This document shows positions 1 through 5,075 of a stretch of DNA of 5,583 bases, in pieces (position 1 is the stretch's first letter; every line of letters starts with the position of its first letter). The notes beneath the pieces are model-generated. The model searched no databases, was not told the DNA's origin, and saw nothing but the letters and a program-made list of their open reading frames with translations. Source of the DNA: Hyphomicrobiales bacterium (GTDB lineage Bacteria; Pseudomonadota; Alphaproteobacteria; Rhizobiales; Aestuariivirgaceae); the NCBI GenBank assembly GCA_023266715.1, contig JAHFPK010000193.1, positions 1-5,583 of the forward strand, written 5' to 3'. A program made the translations under genes and the position numbers.

Positions 1-319
1 CGGCGGGCCGGACTTCTCTGCGCGCGGGCTTTCGAGTGTGTCACCATGGTAATTGCGTGCTCTTCATTACGTCCGACATTTACGCATACGGTATACTATA
101 GTCAACCGCGTTTGCACTGTCTACGTGCATCAGCCTGGAGGATGAACTGAGCAAATCAATCGTAAAAAACAAATTCACGCTCGCTTGGTGCTTGGAATCA
201 TTCAGGTGGTTTCGAGTTACGCATATGGGTTAACTTGACCGATTTTCCGCCATCGCCTCACGATAAAATCTCAAGGAGCGCTCAACATTTGCTGGGGCAT
301 GTGACATGGCGAGAGACCT
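1..319. other. Upstream region without a supported gene
   Basis: No reading frame here has convincing codon use or recognisable protein content. A frame open from 102 to 233 would end in a short basic peptide after a GGAGG at 137-141, but its only plausible start there is CTG at 147, so I do not call it. The ATG at 142 next to that GGAGG is followed by a stop after two codons. The stretch contains palindromes around 86-108 and a TATACT hexamer at 92-97, but no matching -35 box at normal spacing. It may carry the leader of the downstream SoxB-like gene or the end of an upstream transcription unit lying outside the window. Confidence 0.5.
89..108. promoter_or_regulatory. 20-bp imperfect palindrome, candidate operator
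   Basis: The core ACTATAGT (95-102) is a perfect 8-bp palindrome. The flanks continue the symmetry as CGGT on the left and ACCG on the right, so 16 of 20 positions are symmetric. The TATACT hexamer at 92-97, close to a -10 consensus, lies inside it. Such dyads are typical of TetR or GntR family operators, but no regulator is encoded nearby, so the binding protein is unknown. It lies about 210 bp before the SoxB-like gene. Confidence 0.3.
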
Positions 320-344
320 ATGCATTGGGTTCCAAGCCCGATGA
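306..344 (+). other. Possible 12-codon leader ORF overlapping the next gene
   Basis: ATG at 306 has a GGGG stretch at 295-298, seven bases upstream, and reads MARDLCIGFQAR before TGA at 342-344. That stop overlaps the ATG at 341, which is the second in-frame start of the SoxB-like gene, in an ATGA arrangement. ATGA overlaps often mark translational coupling. Because neither start of the large gene has a good Shine-Dalgarno sequence, this mini-ORF could deliver ribosomes to 341. It could equally be chance; there is no support from protein content. Confidence 0.2.
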
Positions 345-1786
345 AAGGTGGCAGTATTACCCTTTTGCAGATCAACGACACCCATGGCTATCTCAAGCCG
401 CACCCGGAACTCGTCTGGCATGGTGGCGGGGCAACCTTTCCAGTCCTTGGCGGTTACGCCCGCATCGCGGGGCTTTTTCGGGATATCCGAGCGGAGCGGG
501 GTGGTGCCGCAATTGCCCTGGACAATGGCGACACCTTTCATGGTACCTATCCCGCCGTGCAGTCCCGAGGCACGGCGTTGGTGCCGCTCCTGAATGCGCT
601 AGCCCTTGACGGCATGACAGCGCATTGGGAATTTGCCTATGGCCCGGCGCACTTTCGTACTCTCGCGGCCCGGCTGTCCTATCCAGTTCTTGCAATCAAC
701 TGCTATGAGAAGGCTGTTGGTAAGCTGGCCTTCCAGCCGTCGCGCGTCATCGAGCGTGGTGGTCTCAGGGTTGGCATTATCGGCGTTGCTGCGGCCATCG
801 TCGATAAGGGCATGCCGCCTGCTTACAGCGAGGGTCTGCGCTTCACCCTCGGCCGGGACGAACTGCCGGGACACATTGCGCGTCTGCGTGGAGAAGAGAG
901 CGTCGATCTCATTGTGGTGCTTTCGCATCTCGGCTTTCCGCAGGATGTGCGGCTGGCCTCAGAGGTCACTGGCATCAATGTTCTGCTCAGCGGCCATACA
1001 CATAACCGCCTTGAAAAACCGATGCTGGTAAACGGGGCACTGGTGATCCAGTCCGGTTGCCACGGTTCGTTTGCTAGCAGGCTCGATCTCGATGTGAAGG
1101 ATGGCAGGATCATCAGGACCGCGCACCGACTGATTCCAGTCGACGCGAGCATCGCTCCCGAAGCGGCAATGACCGCGATGGTTGACGCTGTCCTGGCGCC
1201 GCACCGGGAAATGCTCGGAGCGGTCGTCGGGCATACGCAAATCGACCTCCACCGCAACACGATTCTCGAAGCCCCGATGGACAATCTGCTGCTCGACGCC
1301 ATCGCAGAAGCAGCGGAAACCACCATTGCCTTTTCGAATGGCTGGCGTTACGGCGCACCTGTTCCGCAAGGACCGATTACCCGCAACGATCTGTGGAACA
1401 TGATCCCGACCAATCCGCCGGTTTCCAAGGTCGAAATGACCGGCGGTGAATTGTGGACGATGATGGAAGATAATCTGGAGCGCTCATTCTCCGCCAACCC
1501 CTACGAGCAGATGGGCGGCTATGTGAAGCGCTGCCGGGGTATCAACATCTACGCCAAGATCGAAAATCCGCCGGGTCAGCGGATCGAGCGCTTTTTCGCC
1601 GATGGTGAGGCTCTCGACCGCGACACAACCTACACAGTTGCTTACGTGACGATGCAGGCTGTGCCGCAGCACTTCGGCCGCAACCGCCGCGATCTGGACC
1701 TAAGCGCAATTGGGGCTTTGGAGCGCTATCTCGCGAGACACGTGGACGTGTCACCAGCACTCCGCGGCACGGTGACTGCTGTCTGA
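320..1786 (+). CDS. SoxB-like metallophosphatase/5'-nucleotidase family hydrolase, no signal peptide
   Basis: This is a two-domain protein of 488 residues. The N-terminal calcineurin-like metal domain shows NDTHG (residues 19-23), NGDTFHG (69-75), AHWEF (101-105), SHLG (202-205) and GHTH (225-228), which supply the di-metal ligands. The C-terminal 5'-nucleotidase domain shows NGWR (340-343), a PQGPIT segment (349-354) and PTNPPVS (363-369). Classic 5'-nucleotidases carry GNHE at the third motif; here it is A-H-W-E, as in the thiosulfohydrolase SoxB, and the GG followed by an R-containing stretch near 399-408 is also SoxB-like. SoxB is normally longer and exported by Tat; this protein begins directly at the first metal motif and has no signal peptide, so it is predicted cytosolic. 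No sox genes are visible. The substrate is unknown: a sulfur-bearing carrier or a phosphoester are both possible. ATG at 341 is an alternative start (481 residues); neither start has a strong ribosome site. It converges with the DUF302 gene. Confidence 0.85.
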   Translation: MHWVPSPMKGGSITLLQINDTHGYLKPHPELVWHGGGATFPVLGGYARIAGLFRDIRAERGGAAIALDNGDTFHGTYPAVQSRGTALVPLLNALALDGMTAHWEFAYGPAHFRTLAARLSYPVLAINCYEKAVGKLAFQPSRVIERGGLRVGIIGVAAAIVDKGMPPAYSEGLRFTLGRDELPGHIARLRGEESVDLIVVLSHLGFPQDVRLASEVTGINVLLSGHTHNRLEKPMLVNGALVIQSGCHGSFASRLDLDVKDGRIIRTAHRLIPVDASIAPEAAMTAMVDAVLAPHREMLGAVVGHTQIDLHRNTILEAPMDNLLLDAIAEAAETTIAFSNGWRYGAPVPQGPITRNDLWNMIPTNPPVSKVEMTGGELWTMMEDNLERSFSANPYEQMGGYVKRCRGINIYAKIENPPGQRIERFFADGEALDRDTTYTVAYVTMQAVPQHFGRNRRDLDLSAIGALERYLARHVDVSPALRGTVTAV

Positions 1787-1877
1787 GACCGTATATATCG
1801 TGTTTCAAAATTCACCGCACTTATAGGATAAGCTAACTATTCAGCAAACCATGGGACAAAGCGTTCCTGTCATTTGC
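1787..1877. other. Convergent intergenic gap
   Basis: These 91 bp separate the ends of the SoxB-like gene and the leftward DUF302 gene. I looked for a bidirectional terminator and found no GC-rich hairpin followed by a T run on either strand. The best inverted repeat is a 5-bp ACGGT/ACCGT pair that starts inside the upstream coding region, which is weak. Read-through or Rho-dependent termination is therefore possible. Confidence 0.4.
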
Positions 1878-2261
1878 TCAAATCGAATCCATGACCCTTT
1901 TTAGCTTCCCGGCAACTTCACTGGCGATCCCTGAAAGTTCGGGATTGCCGATCCGTTTCATGCCAGCAAGCGGGTCGACGGCGGAAACCTCGATGCCGTT
2001 CGCTTTTTCCTGCACAATAACGTTGCACGGCAGCATGGTGCCAATCTTGTCTTCGGCTTGCAAGGCTTGATGCGCCAAGGGCGGGTTGCAGGCGCCAAGA
2101 ATCCGGTATGGCCGGAATTTCACACCCAGTTTCGCTTTCATCGTGGCGCTGACGTCAATGTCGGTGAGCACCCCAAAGCCCTCTTTCTTAAGAGCGGCAA
2201 TCGTGCGTTCAACCACGTCATTGAAAGTTCCGGCTATCTTACGGTCAAATGTATAGTTCAT
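1878..2261 (-). CDS. DUF302 domain protein
   Basis: This 127-residue protein has no signal peptide or membrane segment and consists of a single DUF302 domain. Features of the family are visible: an N-terminal strand and helix with an EGFGVLTDID segment (residues 27-36), GACNP with a nearby AHQAL (56-66), and LPCNVIV (77-83). Its two cysteines, Cys58 and Cys79, both lie in these conserved segments. The biochemical function of the family is not settled; DUF302 genes are often found beside sulfur-oxidation and sulfide-response genes, as here. The start is well supported by AGGAG at 2269-2273, seven bases before the ATG. It is the last gene of the leftward cluster, 43 bp after tauE, a gap wide enough for its own regulatory site (see 2290-2303). 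Confidence 0.85.
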   Translation of the reverse strand: MNYTFDRKIAGTFNDVVERTIAALKKEGFGVLTDIDVSATMKAKLGVKFRPYRILGACNPPLAHQALQAEDKIGTMLPCNVIVQEKANGIEVSAVDPLAGMKRIGNPELSGIASEVAGKLKRVMDSI

Positions 2262-2289
2262 TTCATTTCTCCTGTTTTACGTTGAGTAA

Positions 2290-2303
2290 TTAGGCCAACC
2301 TAA
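2290..2303. promoter_or_regulatory. Third TTAG-N6-CTAA site, candidate BigR operator before DUF302
   Basis: TTAGG-CCAA-CCTAA is a perfect 5-bp dyad with the same TTAG-N6-CTAA layout as the two sites in the bigR-blh gap. Outer TGAG/CTCA bases (2283-2286 and 2304-2307) extend the dyad with a 3-bp asymmetry. It lies between the tauE stop and the DUF302 ribosome site. A TTGGCA hexamer close to a -35 box lies upstream on the minus strand at 2308-2313, but I see no good -10 box at 16-18 bp. It could also act as a small RNA hairpin between the two genes. Confidence 0.4.
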
Positions 2304-2304
2304 C

Positions 2305-3090
2305 TCATGCCAATAAATCCAAAATTCCTTTGCCGGCGATATAAATGCCCACCACTACGACGAGGCTTGCGAACAGGATGGTCAGCATGTTTTTCTTCTG
2401 GCCGAGCCATTGACCGGCCAGTGAACCAATCAGACCCCCAAAAATACCTCCACCAATGAAATAGATCGCAACCCGCCAGTCGATGAGACCAGACAACGCA
2501 TAATTTGAAGCTGTCGTCGCACCAAAAATAGTGACGGCAACGAGGGAGGTTCCTATGGCATAGGCGATGGGCATTCCGGTTGCGAGCATGAGGCCTGGTA
2601 CAATAAGAAACCCGCCGCCTATGCCAAAGAAGCCTGACAAGGCGCCAACACCCAGACCGACAAACAATAAAAGCGGCAAAAGTTGCTGCGCAGTCGAAAA
2701 ATTCAACCGAATATCCGGATTGCCCTCAACATCTTTGCGCAATGCCATGACGGTGCCTACGACGACCATTACGAGGCCGAAGAGTGCCAGGAGTTGGTCA
2801 CCGGGCACACGTATGGCAAGGCTCGAACCACCCCAGGCCCCAACAACCCCTGCCGCCGAAAACGTCCCCGCACAAGGCCATTTTACCATGCCTTTCCGGG
2901 CGTGATTGACGAGGTTGGATAGGGCGCTCAGCGACACCGCTATGGCACTCGTGCCGATGGCCAGATGTGGTGAACCTATGCCGACGACGTAAAGCAGCAA
3001 AGGCACGGCGATGATTGATCCGCCGCCGCCCACGAGGCCAAGCACGAAGCCAACCAGCGACCCCGAAGCGACTGATAGAAAGTCCTGCAT
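2305..3090 (-). CDS. TauE/SafE family permease (sulfite exporter type)
   Basis: This 261-residue, very hydrophobic inner-membrane protein is expected to have about eight membrane helices. The family's internal duplication is visible as two glycine-rich motifs: GLVGGGGS followed by AVPLLL (residues 18-33) and GFFGIGGG followed by LIVPGLML (153-169). TauE/SafE proteins move sulfite, sulfoacetate or related anions; in this operon export of the sulfite made by the persulfide dioxygenase is the likely role, by inference. ATG at 3090 is chosen because it overlaps the stop of the upstream rhodanese gene as TGATG, a translational-coupling arrangement, and gives the usual family length. A longer form would need a TTG at 3144 inside the rhodanese gene and would add a polar 18-residue extension. 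Cys73 in the KWPCAG segment is a noteworthy residue in an otherwise nearly cysteine-free protein. Confidence 0.9.
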   Translation of the reverse strand: MQDFLSVASGSLVGFVLGLVGGGGSIIAVPLLLYVVGIGSPHLAIGTSAIAVSLSALSNLVNHARKGMVKWPCAGTFSAAGVVGAWGGSSLAIRVPGDQLLALFGLVMVVVGTVMALRKDVEGNPDIRLNFSTAQQLLPLLLFVGLGVGALSGFFGIGGGFLIVPGLMLATGMPIAYAIGTSLVAVTIFGATTASNYALSGLIDWRVAIYFIGGGIFGGLIGSLAGQWLGQKKNMLTILFASLVVVVGIYIAGKGILDLLA

Positions 3091-3608
3091 CAGGCTGCGA
3101 TACGGTTCCACGGCATGATTCGAAGAATCCTTGCCATGGCGCAACTGCCCGTAATGCCAGAGAACATCAGGCCAGCGCCGACGGCGCCGGAAAGAGCGTA
3201 GAATGCCGGATTGACGGTTAATCCCAGAAGGGCCCCCAGAAGGGCAAGACTGCCTGCCGTAATTTGAACCTGACGCATGATCTCGATGGGTTGCTTGCGA
3301 TCCTGCGCTACGGGGAGCCCCGCTTTTTTCCAGGCTTCAATGCCGCCATCAAGGATGAAGGCGTCAACCTGAGCCGCCTGGGCAAGAAAGGCCGCATTCA
3401 TGCGGGTGCGGTTGCCGCTCTTGCAATGGAAGACAATTGCTTTTTGGTCTTTGCCAACGCTGTTCTCACAGAGTTTTGACAATGGCATGTTATGGGCTTG
3501 CGGGATGCGCTCGCGGGCGTGTTCATCCATATCGCGGATGTCGACGAGGATTGCGCCTTGGTCGATAAGCGCCTTTGCGTCAGAAGGAGAAATATGGGGC
3601 AGGGACAT
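3090..3608 (-). CDS. YgaP-like rhodanese with C-terminal DUF2892 membrane domain
   Basis: This protein has 172 residues in two parts. Residues 1-105 are a single rhodanese domain with the active-site loop HCKSGNRT (61-68), Cys62 being the sulfur-carrying residue, and an IRDMDEHARERIPQAHN segment (24-40) typical of the fold. Residues about 108-172 are a DUF2892 domain with two hydrophobic helices (about 114-131 and 136-158) and a second conserved-looking cysteine, Cys156, in GSCAMAR. Length and architecture match the E. coli inner-membrane rhodanese YgaP (174 residues), which also lies beside an ArsR-type repressor (YgaV). The likely role is to accept sulfane sulfur from persulfides at the membrane and pass it on. 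It lies 14 bp after bigR, and its ribosome site AAAGGAA (3617-3623) touches the bigR stop codon. Its own stop overlaps the tauE start by one base, so the three genes are probably one transcript. Confidence 0.92.
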   Translation of the reverse strand: MSLPHISPSDAKALIDQGAILVDIRDMDEHARERIPQAHNMPLSKLCENSVGKDQKAIVFHCKSGNRTRMNAAFLAQAAQVDAFILDGGIEAWKKAGLPVAQDRKQPIEIMRQVQITAGSLALLGALLGLTVNPAFYALSGAVGAGLMFSGITGSCAMARILRIMPWNRIAA

Positions 3609-3622
3609 GATTTTAGTTCCTT

Positions 3623-3937
3623 TCAGCAGTAAATAGACTTGAGTGTCTTGAGGATGCGGTTCACATCCGGGCTGGAGACATGGTAGTAAATCGTTTGGCC
3701 GTCGCGACGAAAATCAATGATTTTCTCCTCCCGCATCCTGGCGAGGTGTTGAGACAGCGCCGATTGGCTCAACCCCACATTGTCACATAGTGCCATGACG
3801 CTCATTTCGCCCCGTTCCAGGAGGCTGCAGAGGATCATCAGCCTTTTCTCATTGGCTAGCGCCTTCAAGAGCCCGACTGCCTCTGCGGCGCGTTCAGCAA
3901 AATCGGCCATTGACCTGTTGACCAGCAAAGTTGTCAT
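3623..3937 (-). CDS. bigR: ArsR-family sulfide/persulfide-responsive repressor (BigR/SqrR/YgaV type)
   Basis: This 104-residue winged-helix protein is a typical ArsR-family size. The LANEKRLMIL segment (residues 27-36) and the recognition helix around LSQSALSQHLARMRE (56-70), followed by the wing RRDGQTIYYHV (77-87), are characteristic. BigR, SqrR and YgaV sense persulfide or redox state through two cysteines, one early and one at the C-terminus, instead of binding a metal; Cys37 and the last residue Cys104 fit that pair. The metal-site cysteine motif of classical ArsR (CVC) is absent. There is one extra cysteine, Cys51. The ATG at 3937 has AAAGGA at 3943-3948, seven or so bases upstream in the minus-strand sense. 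The gene leads the leftward operon, is divergent from blh, and its operator covers its own promoter, so autorepression released by sulfide is the expected control. Confidence 0.93.
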   Translation of the reverse strand: MTTLLVNRSMADFAERAAEAVGLLKALANEKRLMILCSLLERGEMSVMALCDNVGLSQSALSQHLARMREEKIIDFRRDGQTIYYHVSSPDVNRILKTLKSIYC

Positions 3938-3947
3938 CGCATTCCTT

Positions 3948-3969
3948 TAAATTAGATGTTGCTAATTTA
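3948..3969. promoter_or_regulatory. Operator site 1 for BigR (8-bp perfect arms)
   Basis: TAAATTAG and CTAATTTA are perfect inverted 8-bp arms around a 6-bp spacer (ATGTTG). The dyad covers the proposed bigR -10 box (3964-3969), touches the bigR ribosome site (3943-3948) and covers the blh -35 box (3959-3964). AT-rich dyads of this kind between bigR and blh are the known binding site of BigR in related bacteria; that this one is bound is inferred from position and symmetry. Confidence 0.75.
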
Positions 3970-3986
3970 GAATTATCTAATATATT
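3959..3986 (+). promoter_or_regulatory. Promoter of blh
   Basis: TTGCTA at 3959-3964 (4 of 6 to the -35 consensus) and TATATT at 3981-3986 (5 of 6 to the -10 consensus) are separated by 16 bp. The spacer holds operator site 2 exactly. The -10 box shares its last base with the first position of the minus-strand TTGACA box, so the two divergent promoters overlap and one bound repressor could silence both. Confidence 0.55.
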
Positions 3987-3991
3987 GTCAA
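3964..3991 (-). promoter_or_regulatory. Promoter of the bigR-rhodanese-tauE operon
   Basis: On the minus strand a perfect TTGACA lies at 3991-3986, followed after 16 bp by TAAATT at 3969-3964 as a weaker -10 box (4 of 6 to consensus). Operator site 2 falls within the spacer and operator site 1 covers the -10 box and the likely start point, a layout suited to repression by occlusion of RNA polymerase. Confidence 0.55.
3967..3980. promoter_or_regulatory. Operator site 2 for BigR
   Basis: TTAGA-ATTA-TCTAA is a perfect 5-bp dyad with the same TTAG-N6-CTAA core as site 1. Its centre is 15 bp from that of site 1 and the two share bases 3967-3969. Overlap of this kind suggests either two dimers on roughly opposite faces of the helix or two alternative binding registers. 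Confidence 0.65.
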
Positions 3992-4006
3992 GAGAAAATT
4001 TTTTAT

Positions 4007-4010
4007 GGAG
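4007..4010 (+). promoter_or_regulatory. Ribosome binding site deciding the blh start
   Basis: GGAG at 4007-4010 lies six bases before ATG 4017, ideal spacing. The earlier in-frame ATG at 4005 runs into this element and has only an AGAGAAA stretch upstream, so 4017 is the better start. Confidence 0.7.
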
Positions 4011-4016
4011 ACAGCG

Positions 4017-4889
4017 ATGCCTTTAAAATCCATCATTCACGCCTTCTTTGATGAAACCACCAACACGGTGAGCTACCTGGTGGCTGATCCGGAAACCAAA
4101 CGGGCAGCCGTCATAGACCCGGTCCTCGATTATGATCACAAGTCGGGCAAGGGCTCCGTAAAGTCAGCCGATGCAATTCTAGCCAAGTCAGTTGATGAGG
4201 GCTTCACGATTGACTGGGTGTTTGAAACTCATGCCCATGCCGACCATCTATCGGGTGCGCCCTACATCAAGATCAAAACAGGTGCGAAAGTTGCCATTGG
4301 CGAGCGCATCCGCGAGGTGCAGAAGATATTCCGGCCGGTCTTCAACGCCATGGATGTATCCGGTGACGGCTCGGAATTTGATCTGTTGTTCAAGGATGGT
4401 GATATTTTTGAAATCGGGAACCTGAAGGGTGAGGTTTTGGCCACGCCCGGCCACACTCCGGCGTGCGTGTCTTACAAGATTGGCGACGCGGTATTTGTTG
4501 GCGACACGCTGTTCATGCCGGACTATGGCACCGCGCGCGCCGATTTTCCCGGCGGCGATGCCCGCACACTCTATCGCTCCATCCGCAAACTTATGGCGAT
4601 GCCAGCGGAAACGAGGCTTTTCATGTGTCACGACTATCTCCCGAAGGATGGCCGCAACCATTATGCCTGGGAAACCACGGTTGGCGAAGAACTTGCCCGC
4701 AACATCCAGGTGAATGAGGGAGTGAGCGAAGACGAATTCGTGGCGATGCGTTCAGCGCGTGATGCAACGCTTGCCGCACCAACGCTTCTCTTGCCATCAA
4801 TCCAGGTGAATATTAGGGCTGGAAAGCTGCCGCCAGTTGACAGTGATGGCGTGCATTATCTTAAAATTCCTGTACGGCTTGCGCCCTGA
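4017..4889 (+). CDS. blh: Persulfide dioxygenase, metallo-beta-lactamase fold (Blh/ETHE1-like)
   Basis: This protein has 290 residues from ATG 4017 (294 from ATG 4005). The metallo-beta-lactamase signature is THAHADHLSG (residues 71-80, giving His72, His74, Asp76, His77), with PGHTP (His146), GDTLF (Asp163) and CHDY (His205). In the ETHE1 family one iron is held by two histidines and an aspartate, corresponding here most likely to His72, His146 and Asp163. These enzymes oxidise glutathione persulfide to sulfite and glutathione; Blh of the bigR locus is the bacterial form known from plant-associated bacteria and works in sulfide detoxification. The protein has no signal peptide and is cytosolic. 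It is transcribed divergently from bigR from a promoter overlapping the BigR operators, so induction by sulfide is expected. No gene follows it in the same unit, and I see no clear terminator downstream. Confidence 0.93.
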   Translation: MPLKSIIHAFFDETTNTVSYLVADPETKRAAVIDPVLDYDHKSGKGSVKSADAILAKSVDEGFTIDWVFETHAHADHLSGAPYIKIKTGAKVAIGERIREVQKIFRPVFNAMDVSGDGSEFDLLFKDGDIFEIGNLKGEVLATPGHTPACVSYKIGDAVFVGDTLFMPDYGTARADFPGGDARTLYRSIRKLMAMPAETRLFMCHDYLPKDGRNHYAWETTVGEELARNIQVNEGVSEDEFVAMRSARDATLAAPTLLLPSIQVNIRAGKLPPVDSDGVHYLKIPVRLAP

Positions 4890-5075
4890 GTGGCGGGATC
4901 CTTCGAGAACTTCGCAGTTGTTATTTGAATAATTTACACTGTTCCTCATGTCTTAAATCTGGTTGATTGCGCTTATTTGCCTCTATTTGACACTTCTATT
5001 CATGGTACATTTGGGAAGTGACGGACAGCATTGTGGATTTCTGCTTGTAGAAGTTGAGCGGACGTTTTGTGATCA
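4890..5075. other. AT-rich gap between blh and the aminotransferase remnant
   Basis: These 186 bp contain no ORF with protein-like content. A perfect TTGACA at 4987-4992 has only a poor TACATT partner at 13 bp spacing, so I do not call a promoter. A near-palindromic TTATTTGAATAA at 4921-4932 is too AT-rich to be a convincing terminator for blh. Confidence 0.4.

Noticed and set aside
102..233. Short open frame after a GGAGG at 137-141, giving a 28-residue peptide from CTG 147
   Set aside because: No ATG, GTG or TTG at the right distance, no protein family recognised, and the ATG beside the GGAGG stops after two codons.
235..609. Open frame starting at TTG 235, overlapping the SoxB-like gene
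   Set aside because: Its product has no recognisable motifs and runs out of phase over a clearly coding gene with intact catalytic motifs.
1823..1836. ATAG-N6-CTAA resembling the BigR operator with one mismatch
   Set aside because: It lies between two convergent gene ends where no promoter is needed and lacks inner symmetry, so chance is likely.
1770..1877. Search for a bidirectional terminator between the convergent genes
   Set aside because: Only a 5-bp stem with a 14-base loop and no T run was found.
4005..4016. Upstream ATG as start of blh
   Set aside because: The good GGAG with ideal spacing serves ATG 4017, and the upstream ATG overlaps that element.
4987..5011. TTGACA with TACATT as a promoter for the aminotransferase
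   Set aside because: The 13-bp spacing is too short and the -10 match is poor.
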